Below are positions 47,359 through 59,083 of a DNA stretch of 64,000 nucleotides, in pieces. Each line of letters begins with the position of its first letter. Position 1 is the stretch's first letter. The notes beneath the pieces are model-generated. The model searched no databases. It saw nothing but the letters and a program-made list of their open reading frames with translations, and was not told the DNA's origin. Location of the stretch: contig NW_024468911.1 in the NCBI RefSeq assembly GCF_011745365.1, positions 1,792,759 through 1,856,758 on the forward strand, written 5' to 3'. The DNA comes from Cryphonectria parasitica EP155 (taxonomy: Eukaryota; Ascomycota; Sordariomycetes; Diaporthales; Cryphonectriaceae). The position numbers and the translations under genes were made by a program.

Positions 47359-47951
47359 GCCTGGAAGAATGGTCCGCTCGCATGTGCAGGACATGACGAC
47401 ACCTTAAAGGGCCAGAAATGGCAAGATCACTGGCACGGAATGCAGCTGGACCGTAGTCCTTGTTGCAGAGAGCTATGTGGGAAATGTGGAAAAGAACAAG
47501 GTGGGGCCATGAAATGCGTGATCAGCCTCCGTTGCACGCTTGTGGTGCTTCACAACAATTGGTGAATAAGAAAATTCATGGCAGTTTTCGTACTTTGGGC
47601 AGGCGCGTGATAATGAGGCCATTTTTGACGGATTCACATATTACATGGCAGGCCTCCAAGCGGTCCATGACCCACACACAGCGGCTCTCGTCTGAAGTAT
47701 GCAGGGTGCTTAAGAACTTAGACACAATGCCAGATGACATTTGAAGAATAGCACTCTGAGTCAGTGAGCCTACGACACAGGTGTTGAAATCCCAAATTCC
47801 AAATTCCATGTTGCTGATGTATTAATGGCTATAAAGTGCATCGCAATGTCATGTTTCATAATCTCGGCCACGCACTGAAGTATTTCTTGGCCTGGGTCTC
47901 ATCCCGCTCTCAAGGATTCGCGCGTGCGTATCCTTACCTTCCACCCAAAAT
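47359..47951. other. convergent intergenic spacer
   Basis: Between the 3' ends of partner C and the RNA ligase gene. Short ORFs only. Confidence 0.55.
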
Positions 47952-49676
47952 TCAGAGACCGTGTTCCAGAAGGTATGTACTGGAGATCACCTTGAACGAC
48001 CGTCCATCATGAAGGCACTTGTAAACAAGGCCCTCGCCCTTTCGCTGCATCGCGCGTTTCTTCAGCTCGTGATGGCTGTCAGCGATCTCACGGATCTTGA
48101 CATAGCCAAGGACGGGCACGTGCTTGAGGCCAAGCTGCTGGGCAATACCGACAACGATTTTTGGATTCATGTACTTCTGCGTTGTGACGTCGTAGATGGA
48201 GAAGACGAAGAAGTCAACTTGGCCACCACGGATCTTCTCACGGTTCTGGTTGATGTTATGTCCACAGAACTCGCCATGAATGGCGACGCTCCGCCCCTTT
48301 GCTGCCAGCTTCTTGGGCAGGTCATAGCGGAGTGCGATCTTCCAGTAGCCGAATTGGCAGTCACTGAGCTCGTTGATGTCCATGTTCTTGGAACAGACGC
48401 CGAAGCGTCCGTTCGGGTGAACCGTGTTCGGACCGACTTTCTCGGGAAGAGGGTTGAGGTTGGCAAAGAGAGGAAGATTGGAGTTGACAAAATATATCGT
48501 CATGGACGTGCCATCCATTTTGACGCTCTCCTGGTACAAGTACTTGTGGTACTTTGCCTTGGTGAAGAGATTTGGACAGTCCTCGACGCGGGTAACGTCT
48601 GTCTTCTTGAAGAGGCGCGTCGGGACCGTACCAAGCTTGAGGTGTGGCAGCTGCTTTGGCTCGAATTTCTGCTCCTCCCACTTCATTATGCCGAGCTTCT
48701 CTGCCCAATTCTTCTTTCGGTATATTGCCAAGATGATCAAGTTAATGAGGTCCTCACTGGGCTTCTGTTTCTCGGCACCGCCTATCCGCAGAACCTCTCG
48801 AATCATCTCGACCTCTCCGTTGACTTCGGAGAACTTCTCTACCGGAAAGACGTAGCCTTGAGCTACGATTCTAGCGTCCTCGCTGCAAAACTTGGTGGTC
48901 TGCACGCGGTGTCCGAGTTTGCCGTTAATCGTGGAGACAGGAAGCAACTCTCCAAAGCGCTTGTCTGAGGCAGGGACGAAGGCATCGATTCCCAAGTACA
49001 AAATGAGATCGCCGTTTTTGTAGGCGGCACCAGGAGGCACGATGCAAGTCCAGCCGTCAACCTCCGCCAATGTTAGGTAGTTGTTAGCAACTTTGACGTC
49101 GCGGATATTTTTAATGAATCGCAGGCTCGCTAGACGGAGAGTGTCGGTGGAATCGATGGTCTCAGCTGGGAACGAGGACTTCTTGGTTGGCTGGTCGATG
49201 ATCGGGAATTGGGATCGGGCTGCTGCTACATCTTTGAAGCAGGTGAACTTGATAGTAGGTTTCGAGGGCTCAATCTTGACAAAGCTGCCTGTCGTTGGCA
49301 CAGCCACCGTGGCATCATTGCCGGGTGCCTCGATAGTCGGTGCTGAGGTCTTCGGGGTGTTGAAGTCGCCCTTGGGCGCTGAACTGCATGTGGTCTGTCC
49401 GCCGCCAAAACCAACAGCGCGGATTGTAGATTTGTGTCTAAAATTGTTCTGGTCGGAACTGGGATCCAGCTTCAGAAAACCCGGAGCACTGGTTTCGTGA
49501 CCCTTCTCAGAGGCGTGAGGTGCCTCAAGTGTGGGCCTAGTCCTTGAAGAGTCAGGCTTCGATCTGTTCTGGGTACTGGTTGGCTGCTCAGGATGGTTTG
49601 CTGGGCGCATGCTGCTGTATTTGGATCGGTCGAAGGCGAGCTTGACCTCTTCGAAGGTGGCGAGCCGGGGAGCCAT
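47952..49676 (-). CDS. DRB0094-family (Deinococcus-type) RNA ligase
   Basis: Intronless, 574 aa from Met 49676 (an upstream in-frame ATG at 49727 adds 17 residues that look like leader). Residues 1-170 are disordered. An N-terminal OB-like domain follows (SLRFIKNIRDVKVANNYL, LAEVDGWTCIVPPGAAYKNGDLI, YLGIDAFVPASDKRF), characteristic of this family. The nucleotidyltransferase domain has motif I VKMDGTSMT with the lysine that would be adenylylated (Lys386), an RFGVCSKN segment, motif III-like IHGEFCG, DFFVFSIYD, motif IV EGLVYK and motif V SFKVIS. Family enzymes seal nicked or broken RNA through an AMP-lysine intermediate. All core motifs look intact. It converges on partner C, next to the Hsp70/partner cassettes. 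A role in RNA repair is known for the family; a link to the cassettes is inference. Confidence 0.9.
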   Translation of the reverse strand: MAPRLATFEEVKLAFDRSKYSSMRPANHPEQPTSTQNRSKPDSSRTRPTLEAPHASEKGHETSAPGFLKLDPSSDQNNFRHKSTIRAVGFGGGQTTCSSAPKGDFNTPKTSAPTIEAPGNDATVAVPTTGSFVKIEPSKPTIKFTCFKDVAAARSQFPIIDQPTKKSSFPAETIDSTDTLRLASLRFIKNIRDVKVANNYLTLAEVDGWTCIVPPGAAYKNGDLILYLGIDAFVPASDKRFGELLPVSTINGKLGHRVQTTKFCSEDARIVAQGYVFPVEKFSEVNGEVEMIREVLRIGGAEKQKPSEDLINLIILAIYRKKNWAEKLGIMKWEEQKFEPKQLPHLKLGTVPTRLFKKTDVTRVEDCPNLFTKAKYHKYLYQESVKMDGTSMTIYFVNSNLPLFANLNPLPEKVGPNTVHPNGRFGVCSKNMDINELSDCQFGYWKIALRYDLPKKLAAKGRSVAIHGEFCGHNINQNREKIRGGQVDFFVFSIYDVTTQKYMNPKIVVGIAQQLGLKHVPVLGYVKIREIADSHHELKKRAMQRKGEGLVYKCLHDGRSFKVISSTYLLEHGL

Positions 49677-51198
49677 TGTGAAGGTCAGGGTGCAACTCTT
49701 CCACAAATGATATTCTATAGATCTCATCTATTAACTCAGGTCCTGAGGGCATTGTGCAAGTAGAACCTGAAGCACCGTTGTGTACACACCTGCAAACCAG
49801 GTGGACAGGTTTGATTAGCGCTTGCCAACCGTATCTTCAACTGCTCGTATCTTGGTCAAGGTGGTCTAGGAAGTAGTGGCAGGTGCTGATTGACTAGCCT
49901 CCAGGATGAAGATCGAATTGATTGAACTTGTTGGGTGAGCTAGAAGGGAAAAGAGAGGGGAGGGGGGGGGGGGATTTGTAACACCGTTGTGTTCTCGTCT
50001 GCAAACAGCGCAAGCAAAGAAAATATCAGTTACTGAGACACCAGAATGTCCAAACAGGGCTTTCCTGGCTCGATTTTACGTGTCTGCCACTTTCGATTTG
50101 TGTTCTTGTTGATTTCAGGGCTCTGAACAGAAAAGAAAATTTTAAGATCAATAAAGTGGTTTAGTGTGAATGTGCTGAGGTCGTAGATGGTGAATGTAGG
50201 AGGTGGAGATTGGACAAGGGAAATCAGAGGGAAGACTGAAGAGCATGGCATCATTCATTCAGAAAACCCGTCACTAGTTTGTCAAGGCATCAAGGACCAA
50301 GTGATCAGGTGTGAGAGGCTGTGATCATGGTCAAACGTTGGCCAGAAACCTGAAGAAGTTTGGGCAAGGCATCATGCTGAAAGAACAGAGGGATTGGCTT
50401 CCGAAAGGAGTTGGCCCTCTAAGATTAGGCAAAGACTTGATGGGGTTGGGGAAGAACTATTGAGAGGAAGGCATGAGGACGATGTGGAAAAGGGAATGTA
50501 TGCTTCAATCTTATGACAATAGGGGCTGGTCTTACCTGATGAAAACTGTTCTCAACACTTGAAAGAAGTGAAAATTTGGAACAAAACCCTGGAAGTTTGG
50601 GGACAGGCATAATCAGCCTTGAGGAAGGAAGTTGTACAGACGGCTTTTGACGATATTGGTATTGACGGTGGATTGGCTTTGTTGGCTGGCCTTACCCATC
50701 ACCATTCACTGCTAGCTACTTACAGTGATTCCAAAGGTAAATCACACTCAATCAACAATCACAGTCTGGTCAGATACCGAGACCACTATGTGGGTGGATT
50801 TGCAAGGTGTCAGGAATGATCAGCCTGACAGTGATTTGGGAACTTATTGAAAGCACTAAACCTTGGACGATAGTGAGGCAGTTGTGGATTGAGATGGACA
50901 AATTGACTTTTGTTTTCTACTCAGGCAGGTCGCAACAAAGCACTGCAGAGCTTCAGGTATCCCGCCCTCTAGAAATCAATTAGTCCATTTCTCTTTGTGG
51001 GTTTCCTCGGTAGCTCGCCTCTCAACCTGAAAGAACAGGCCCAAAATAGAATCAGACTGGGCCTTTCACTCTGAAGGAACAGTATATGAATATGAAGATT
51101 ATCCTGTCAGGTAAAGATGGGCTGACAGAATCAAGTAGAATGTCAGTCTCAATCGAAAGTCAGAGGCAGATCTGGCGAGACCACGCCGCAACTACAGA
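49677..51198. other. intergenic, no gene seen
   Basis: Contains a G run at about 49961-49973 and short ORFs of no clear coding character. The part next to 49676 is the RNA ligase promoter. Confidence 0.55.
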
Positions 51199-51570
51199 AT
51201 GCTGTCCAAATTTACCCAAATTTTCAGGTCTCGCGAGCCAATTCTCCCAGTCTATCAAAGGTCTACAGAGGCTTCCGGTGTAGTCACGCTCAACGCTGTC
51301 GAAATTTACGAAGCATCACCACAAGTTCACAACACAATGGGACGGCAAATACAGGCGAACGAGAACTTGAGCACGAATGTATCCGACTACAATGCCTCTA
51401 CTTCTTCTAACGGCATGTCTCCCCATTCCAAGGCAACACATGCTACGTGTAAAGATATGATGACAACGAGATTAGTGATTTTTACACTAGCCTTGTCTCT
51501 GTTCACCATTACATGCATCATTGTGGTCCTGGCTATAATTCTGTCTATGAAAAAGCCAAACTTATTTTGA
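51199..51570 (+). CDS. hypothetical small tail-anchored membrane protein
   Basis: A 123-codon ORF (internal Met at 51337 also possible). The first 85 residues are polar and Asn/Ser/Thr-rich. The end is one strong hydrophobic helix (RLVIFTLALSLFTITCII and VVLAIILS) followed by MKKPNLF, a typical tail anchor with a short basic end. No homologue is recognised. An upstream exon cannot be excluded. Confidence 0.4.
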   Translation: MLSKFTQIFRSREPILPVYQRSTEASGVVTLNAVEIYEASPQVHNTMGRQIQANENLSTNVSDYNASTSSNGMSPHSKATHATCKDMMTTRLVIFTLALSLFTITCIIVVLAIILSMKKPNLF

Positions 51571-51859
51571 AATTAGCACATGGATTTTGGGTGCAAATGT
51601 ATAGACCAGAGCATGGGCGAGCATAAGGATAACTAGCATTGAGGGGTATCATTACTTATGTTAGGGTAAGCATGTCGACCGACGGTCTAACAAAATTGAA
51701 ACTTTTGGGATGATAAAAGCTATTTCTTGTATTAATATTGGTAGTTACTCATGCTTGATTTGAACTTTACAACGTGACTTTGCTATGTGCATGTCTTAAG
51801 AAGATGCATTAGCATTCGCCCAACTGTAACATGAAATGAACCTTCCGGACATTATGATG

Positions 51860-52640
51860 AGTCGATCGCTCATTGATCCTATGTATCCAGACCATCTGTT
51901 ATAGCCGAGAAGAGTATGAGCTGGCACAGAGGATCTTCTGCATCTGCTCGTTACTGATATACAAAGTCTGTCTCGCCACAAACCAGCGGACCCCCTCATC
52001 GCATAGAGGGCTAGTCCGGCTCCCTTCGTATGTCCAGAACTCTCAAAAGTCAGATGCCGCATTAATGGCGTCGCCAATATTCATAGGGACCTCGACGTCT
52101 TTTCCGGGTCGTTGCTGTTGTATTTGATCAGCTCATCCGGGAACTGGCTGATGAATGTGTCATTCTCATGGCCCGGTTCTATGAGAATGCTCAGAATGGC
52201 TCGGTCGTTTCTGCAAGAGTCTTGGTGCACCAAATGAAGCTCAGCACGTGCTTGCATACCATTCACTATGTGATCAGCTGGCGTATGCATGTGCCAGCCA
52301 GCCAGATGTACCGTTTCGTTGTCAAAGGTCAAGGTCGGGGCTTTTATCTTCATTGCCTCTTCATACTTCACGTCGAACGCCGGGCCTGCTTTCACATTCA
52401 GCACGATTTTAACTTCGATGTTCATTATGTGAGTATAGAATTACCAAAGCGCTAGTTCTTGAATCTGCCCGTTATCTTGCCTGAATAGTTCATCGTTGGA
52501 ATATGACTCTATGACATGCCATTATGAAAACTAAGCGCAATAGGTGATTACTGCGTTCCGTTCCGACAATGACGCCAAGGAGCATGGTCTCCCCATTCTA
52601 ATGCTTCGCCATATGTGCAGCTGTTGAGCTCTGGCTGCGG
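51860..52640 (-). pseudogene. alpha-carbonic anhydrase pseudogene
   Basis: Successive minus-strand blocks read the whole family in order. The N-terminal part is TYGEALEWGDHAPWRHC, then NGTQ, a TAA (52550-52548) and SPIALS where the family has QSPI. Next is GKITGRFKN, with TAG (52454-52452) in place of the usual Trp, and RFGN. The zinc site is kept in the largest open piece (52425 to about 52100): LAGWHMHTPADHIVNG and ARAELHLVHQD. After that come a one-base frameshift at the A run (52100-52103), a TGA (52045-52043) just before EFWTYEGSRTSPLC, then GVRWFVARQTLYIS, and a TAA (51901-51899) before QMVWIH. A further TAG lies at 52511-52509. Several independent lesions and no signal peptide mean this is a dead gene. 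Living members hydrate CO2 in the secretory space. Confidence 0.88.
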
Positions 52641-53632
52641 ATCGCCTAGACTGTGCAACACGGACCGCCCGCTATTACATTTTTTTTTTTTGTGGCACAA
52701 GCAAGTGTGGAACGCCCAAACATGATAGCACAAAGAAAGATGTGTAGGAAAATCATCGCGAGTAGAAAGCAAGTAGGATTGAGATTGACAATAGGATCTT
52801 CGTATGCTCAAGTCAAAACTTGTAGGAAGGATCATAGGAAACCTGGGTTTGGTGTAGGAGGACTAGAGCTTTGAAGGCGGAGGTTGAGTTGAATCGAGTC
52901 TCTAGCAACAAAAACGAAGCCCCGTGAAATTTAGTTGAGTGCACTGGCATGCCCATGGGGGCTCGCAGGATGCACTTGCTACTTCACTTGGATTTGGTTC
53001 ACGGCTTGGATCCTTAAGGCAACTCTGTCAACACAGAATGTAACCACCTGCAAAAATCACCTGTACATGGTGCAATCTGATCCAGCGTCGGATGTGCCAT
53101 CCAGAAGGTCTCGCGATAGCGCAAATACAGGGCGAGTTCTCAGGAGTTGTGCAGTTCCTCGATCGGGACTTAGAATGACTGGTCTGTATTAGAAGATTGG
53201 GTTGGGCTGCAAAATCTGAGTCTATTCCCCATGTTGCTGATCAAGGTATGGTTGCCTTCAGTATTGTTTCGATCTAAGTTGAGCCTCCAATTGCGCGGAA
53301 CTCTCTCCATCTGTACCTGAAGGTTCTGGGGCTATAGCGGGCCGTTTCCAGTGTTTTAAGTTCCCTGCTTGCAGTTAACTAGCTGTTACTACAGTGGCAG
53401 GGGTCACTAAATTGGCGGGCCTGAGGCGCTGTACCGACACATTCCAACCATATTTACTGGGAACTTCCGATACCCCTTACCCTGCACTCCAGGGCTTGCA
53501 ACTTGCCAATCAATTTTTCGTCCACTCAGCAGCAGCGATCCCTTTCACATCCTGAAGTGAGGCACCTATCGACCGGCATGCTCGTCTTTCACTCATACAT
53601 CTCAACAATAATATTGTGATGAATACATCACA
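52641..53632. other. intergenic / promoter of the TFIIIC gene
   Basis: Contains a T run at about 52680-52691 and possibly the lost 5' end of the carbonic anhydrase pseudogene. No other gene is supported. Confidence 0.55.
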
Positions 53633-56017
53633 ATGCGCACAAGAAAGGCAAACAAATCCAAGCGCTTCAGCTACACAGAGGCATACTCTGATGAGAGTGA
53701 GGATGAGAGCGACACCCAAGAGGCCCAAGAGGCAGGCGAAGATGTCGACTTCCAGGAGCCGGAACCTGATGGGGGAAGCCAGGATGCCAGCGATGAAGAT
53801 GTGGTTGATGAAGGTGTCGAGAATAACAAAGTGGCGGGAGATGATTTGTCGGTGGGCTCGGGTGAAGCTGTCAACGACGAGCTGGTAGATGTCGAGTCAG
53901 ATGGCGAAGGCGAAGTCGATCTTGATGAGGTAGAGAGCCCGCCTGGGAAAGCGGGCCCTAGAAGAGGCAGGCTGAGAAGGAAGTTGCTCAAGCGAGGCGT
54001 CGTCCACGCCATCCCAGCATATCCGACGGAATTGCGCAACACACGCGTCTACGAGGGGCCTCTCCAGCGATCGACACGAGGCATGAAGCTGCTCGAGGTC
54101 CTTTACGGTCCAGACCCCGGCCATATCAAGGTCGCCCAGGGCATGTTGAATAAATGGTTCAACCACCAGGTCTTGCCGGTTCGAGGCTCCGACGACGGCG
54201 GTCTGATGCAGAGCCCGTGGCTCGCGGACGATTACGAAGAGAAACAGAGAAATTGGACCAGGTCGTGGTATGACAGGTACAGGGCGGGAGATGGCAAACT
54301 GCAGCGGTTGAGGAAGATTAGACAGGATCACGTCGATATCTTCAAGCCTCCAATGACTGAGCTCGTATGCCTGGTCGGCCGGTTCAACAATCAGAAACAG
54401 ATACGTACACGATATGGATCTGCTCATCCTGTCTCAGAGACCGGCGAGCTCTGGCAGGCGGCCGAGGCCACATCACAAAACTCCACCCCACCGCCACCAC
54501 CACCGAAAGGCTGGCTGTTTGACACGGGCGGAATCCCTCTCGCCATTGGCTGGGCACCCCTGATAGGTCATAGAGAACAATTTCTGGCCGTGTGTACAGT
54601 ACCATTCTCAGACCAAGATCGTAAGGACGCCGACTCGCCCGAGGACGATCCTGAGGAGAAGAAGAAGGGCAGTGTCCAGATTTGGTCTATCCCTTGTCAC
54701 AAAGAGGGGGCCAGCGATGCTCGCCTAGTCCATTCACTTTCGTTCGACTGGGGCCGGCCCAAACGATTACAATGGTGCCCAGTTCCTTTATTAGACGACT
54801 CGAAAATAGGCATGCTCGCCATCATCTGCGCTGATGGACAGGCTAGGGTCATTGAGGTGTCCAAATCAACTCCAGGTCAAGAGAACTACGGTAAGCAGGC
54901 CATTTAGCGTCCTAATGATGCTGAATTCTTTCATACTAACAAATTTCTGCCAGATTGGATCACCTCCCCGGTAGCAACCTTCGGGATCACGGACGAGTAC
55001 GCCGTACACGCTACTTGCCTTACCTGGGTCAACACGAACCGCCTCTGCCTTGGGCACTCCGACGGCTCCATCACTCTCTGGTCCATCTATCCACAGCGGC
55101 TCCTCACTCGCCACGCCGCACATACCAGCCAAATACTCGACATTGCAAGCGGCTTCCCGTCGCACCCCTACCATATTGCCACCGTCCCCATCGGCGGCAG
55201 TCCCACCCTCACGGACCTCAACCTCCCCAGCGCCGAGACCACATACATCCCGCTCTCCAACTGTGTCAACTTCCAGCCAAACCTTCTTGACTGGAACGAC
55301 CACCTACAAGGCTATTTAGGCATCTCCCCCAGTGGAATGCCGCACAACATCTCCATCGGTTTTACTCATATACGCCACTTCGTGCAGAGCCGCACGCTGA
55401 TGACCACGCCGAGCTTGCCAATGTGTCTGGCGGGCGGGCGGACGCACCCGTTTACGCTGGTCGGCTGTGCAGACGGGAGCCTCTGGGCGTTCAATCCGCT
55501 GCGTGTGCTCACTAAAGAGCGCGGCGATAGGGTGCACAAACTCAAGGTCCTCCAACATGAGTTCCGCCCTCCCCCACAGACAGGCACCGCTACCGCCGCC
55601 AGGGCCGCCCAAGACATCCGTGGTGCCGCGCGTATCCTACAAGGCTTCCGCCCGGAGTTCAACAGCAACCCCCGCGCATCGGAATTGACGCGAGAACTCA
55701 ACAGGAGGGAGGCCGCCGCCAAGGCTAAGAGGCCGAAGAGCAAGAACCCGAGGAGGAGAGCGGCGGGCCAGCAGGAGGAATTCGAGCAGGGAGATAATGG
55801 GCTCAGACTGGAGGAAGAGCTGGCGTTGCTGAAAGAGACAGAGAAGACTAAGGTCGTGGTACATGAGGCTCTGACGAGAATCACGGCGGCGGCGTGGAAC
55901 CCAAATGTCGAGCACGGCTGGTGGGCGGCTGCCGCGATGGGGAGCGGGCTAGTCAAGATCATGGATTTGGGTCTCAAGGGATGGAACCTTGAGGAAGGCT
56001 CAACAGGAACCGTGTAG
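53633..56017 (+). CDS. TFIIIC subunit, Tfc6-like WD40 protein
   Basis: Two exons (53633-54890, 54954-56017) joined by a 63-nt phase-1 intron give 773 aa. Residues 1-105 are highly acidic (SDESEDESD and similar), then a basic hinge (GPRRGRLRRKLLKRG). The rest is a WD40-type propeller, with repeats ending in VQIWSI, LGHSDGSITLWSI and CADGSLWAFNPL. Between propeller blades a charged helical insertion (RREAAAKAKRPKSKNPRRR) occurs near the C-terminus. The layout matches the sixth subunit of TFIIIC, which with Tfc3 binds the B-box of tRNA genes for RNA polymerase III. It should be nuclear and essential. The start at 53633 is the first ATG of the acidic region. Confidence 0.8.
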
Positions 56018-56248
56018 AAACAGAATATCTTGACACTGGCCGTGAATGAATGAATGCGACGAGAATGTCAACACAGAGGAACCAGAAGTGTATGTGCTGT
56101 CGCAGATGAGCGTGAGTCAACGTTGACACCCACAAGCGCAGGAAATCGAATCATCAAATTCTATTAATACACACATATCTACCTCTAGAATATACGTCTA
56201 CGGTGCTTCTTCCACCCTCTATGCGTCCTGCAGTGTAGAGTCCACAAT

Positions 56249-57365
56249 CTAACAACGTGCACCAAGGGCACCGTGATGGAAATCGAACGCCTGTGTCATG
56301 CCATAGAGATGCGACGCAGCAGCGAACAGAATCAAAACGTGAAAGATCTGGTGCGAACTGCCCCAGATGTCGAAGGTCTTGGGAAACATTCTCTCGGGCC
56401 AGCGTATCTGTATGTTCGCACGTTAGACTCCTGGGCGTGAACAGTCACCCTCGTAGCAGCACACCGATGTTCACTTACAGCGTAGAGGAACGCGCCAGAG
56501 ATGTACAGCGCGCCCTGCAGCACAACCCAGCTGAGCCCCATCCTTTCATCAAGCTCGCTCCATCCGTACATTTTCAGGCCGTGGATGACGGGAACGAAAC
56601 TGGAGATACCCAGCCCGACGAACATGAGGGCACGGTATGGTCTCCAGGCGGGCGTCCGGAATGTTTCGACCCAGGAGACTGCCAGACAGCCCAAGCCGAG
56701 GGTAGAGATCTGTGAGATTATAGAGTCAGAACCAAGATATCACTTTGTGTTTTGTTGAAGGAGTAAGACCCTACCCCAGAAAGATAGACCTCCAGCAGCC
56801 TCGGATGGCAGTAGAACCCATAGTACAGCGCAGGCACATAGCTGCCCATAATCAAGAACACGATCCCGCTATAATCCAACTTGTTCCCCCACTTGGCCAC
56901 CTCCGGGCTATGGTTACAGAGCGCATGATATGTCGCGCTCATACCCAGGCAAGAAAAGGCCCCCGCGAAGAAGCAGCCAAAAGCCAGCACATCCGTCGCG
57001 GAGGCAGTCGAGTACCGCGGGATGATGATGGTCTCAAAGAGGTACAGCGCGGTCACGCCTAGGATGGTGAAGAGAATTGACCCGAGTAGATGGGTCCAGA
57101 TGTTGACGGACTCGTTGTGCAGGGCAAAGAGCGACTGCAGGGAGCGCCGGTAACTGTTGCTCGTGGGTCGGTATCCCGTGTAGATGAAGCCATTGTCGCG
57201 TCGCCAGTCGGGAAGGTCGTCCCATGCCCAGAGCAGGGCCGACTCGATCTTCTCCTCGACGGCCTTGACAGCGTCAAGAAGACCAGCAGAAGAGTGGCTG
57301 TTCGATGACGAGAGTGAGGAGCCGCGGCGCCTGCGGAGGTTTGACTGGGCGTCGTCGAGAGCCAT
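56249..57365 (-). CDS. PAQR-family (adiponectin receptor / hemolysin III-like) membrane protein
   Basis: Three exons (57365-56775, 56709-56479, 56407-56249), all joined in phase 0, give 326 aa. Seven membrane helices follow a cytosolic N-terminus of about 85 residues (Ser-rich, then WAWDDLPDWRRDNGFIYTGYRP, a family hallmark). The zinc-site residues of PAQR proteins are present: SATYHALCNHSP, NKLDYSGI, and HQIFHVLILFAAASH in the last exon. Fungal members (Izh-type) affect zinc and sterol homeostasis and may act as ceramidase-like lipid hydrolases. The last exon is very short on coding (53 codons) but holds two of the metal ligands. It converges on the TFIIIC gene. Confidence 0.92.
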
Positions 57366-58116
57366 GATTTTTGCTTTACTATCAGGGCTGGCTGTCGTGC
57401 ACTAACAATGGAAATAATTCAAAACTTAATAGCATGATGTCATTGTCATTTTATATATATGGTGAAAAAGGCGATGGGGTGGTTTGTTGGGATTTACACA
57501 TGCGATTGGATGTCGAACCGCACCATCCGAGGTCAACAATATCTACGGTTGTAGGCATGTCAGTCAGCATAAGTCGTTCAAATAACATTTGAGTTGGCAC
57601 TGTGTCTGGTAGGCACTCGGTGCCCAGACTTGTGGCGGCCCCGGGTGGCTGAATCCATATTGCTAAGAGAAGTACAGTGTGATACAGTGCTTGACACCGT
57701 ATGGGCCAAGATCATCCGACTCTGTGTTTTGTGCAGAATTTCGATACGTAAAGTGAAGCCTTTTTGCATGGATGGCATGCATAAGTAGTCGTCACAAATT
57801 GAAAAGCCCAGTAACACGTCAAGGGGGGATTTTGAGCGTCCAAAGGCGTCTCGCTTTGATATCGTCGTGTCCACAGTCCCATCCGACAGTCCAGTCAGAG
57901 GATATGCGGTCCAGTTTTACCCACGAGTATGTTCACCGACACATTTGTTGGCTGCCGCATCAAGATTGTAGGCCAACGATCTTGCTCTCTTGTCTTGAAA
58001 TTCAGTGTGCCCAGCGCCTTGCTTCCTATCATTCCACAATATAAATCTGCGCGTCATGAAACGTGTCTCGCTTCCGCTTCAAAGGTTCGCAAAGACGTCT
58101 TAGGAGGCATGTCCGT
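57366..58116. other. intergenic, no gene seen
   Basis: Upstream of the PAQR gene and downstream of TMA7. Only short ORFs. Confidence 0.55.
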
Positions 58117-58468
58117 TTATTTCTTGCCGCTCTTCTTAATGCCCTGACCGCCAGTGTTCAGCGGCCCCTTCTTTCCACCAGCCGCTGCGGCCAACTCCTT
58201 CCGGGCCTTCTCCTCTGTAATTGCCATGTATTATTAGTCGTTGTGTTTGGGACGCATGGGAGTTGCGGCCACTGAGGCCAAGGGGGATCGTACCAGCCTT
58301 CTTCTTCTCGAGGAAGGCCTTATCTTCGTCGTCGAGGTCCTTGTTCTGCTTCTTGGGCGCCTTCAAGGGCTTGGCCTTGCCACCTGTGTGCCATTGTCGT
58401 CAGCACAGTTGTACGTTTTGTGTCGCCGAGACAGGAATACACTGACCTTGCCTGTCGGAGCCACCCAT
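58117..58468 (-). CDS. TMA7: translation machinery-associated protein 7
   Basis: Three tiny exons (58468-58447, 58383-58294, 58214-58117) splice in phase 1 and phase 1 to give 69 aa. The protein is extremely lysine-rich and matches TMA7: start MGGSDRQGGKAKPLKAPKK, then DLDDEDKAFLEKKKAEEKARKE, and the conserved end KKGPLNTGGQGIKKSGKK. TMA7 associates with ribosomes; loss in yeast affects translation. The first exon has only 22 coding bases. The gene is divergent from the Prp4 kinase gene. Confidence 0.93.
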
Positions 58469-59083
58469 CGTAATGTATGTTTGGTATTGTACCAAGTTCG
58501 TCACGTGGATCAGAGAGACGTCAGAGTGGACAAAGTTGAGGAGAGATGAGTAGGATCTTGCGGTGAGGAGGATGATTCGAAAGAGAAAGAAACGGCCTCT
58601 GCGGCCTAGAATCCCATGGCCCTTTCACCTGTCAAAGAATCGTTGCCCCACTGCAACTCCCAGGCGGCATAATGCCTTATCGATAAGTGCTGAGTCAGAC
58701 ATCAGAACCGGCGCGGGTCGATGAGCCCAGCGCGCAAGCTTGACGTCGACTTGTTGCCTCGCCATCACTTTCCCCCTCTCACTAATTCAACTTTTCTTGC
58801 CGTATCAGTCACCTTCGTGATCATCGCCACCATCAACTTTGCTCATTAACCACTCTAACCACCTCAAGACATCTCCTCTGAAGAACTCTGAAGAAGAGCC
58901 ATCGACGACGACCTGCTCCGGACCATGTCCTGAGTCTACGAAGAGTTGACAGGATTGATCCGGTTGGCCTCTATTTCTCCTGCTTGCTACTCGGCAAAAG
59001 CACTCGAACTTGACTGACGCGTCCATCTTTTCCCCAAAAAAAGTTAGAGGATCATCCTTACCTGCTCCACGCGACACGACATC
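58469..59083. promoter_or_regulatory. divergent promoter of TMA7 and the Prp4 kinase
   Basis: About 0.6 kb between the two start codons. No other gene is supported. Confidence 0.5.

Noticed and set aside
48000..48968. A 335-codon plus-strand ORF opposite the RNA ligase gene.
   Set aside because: Antisense shadow of a G+C-rich third-position coding frame; no domain.
53616..55977. Several long antisense ORFs over the TFIIIC gene.
   Set aside because: Mirror images of the acidic and Ala-rich coding sequence; no independent support.
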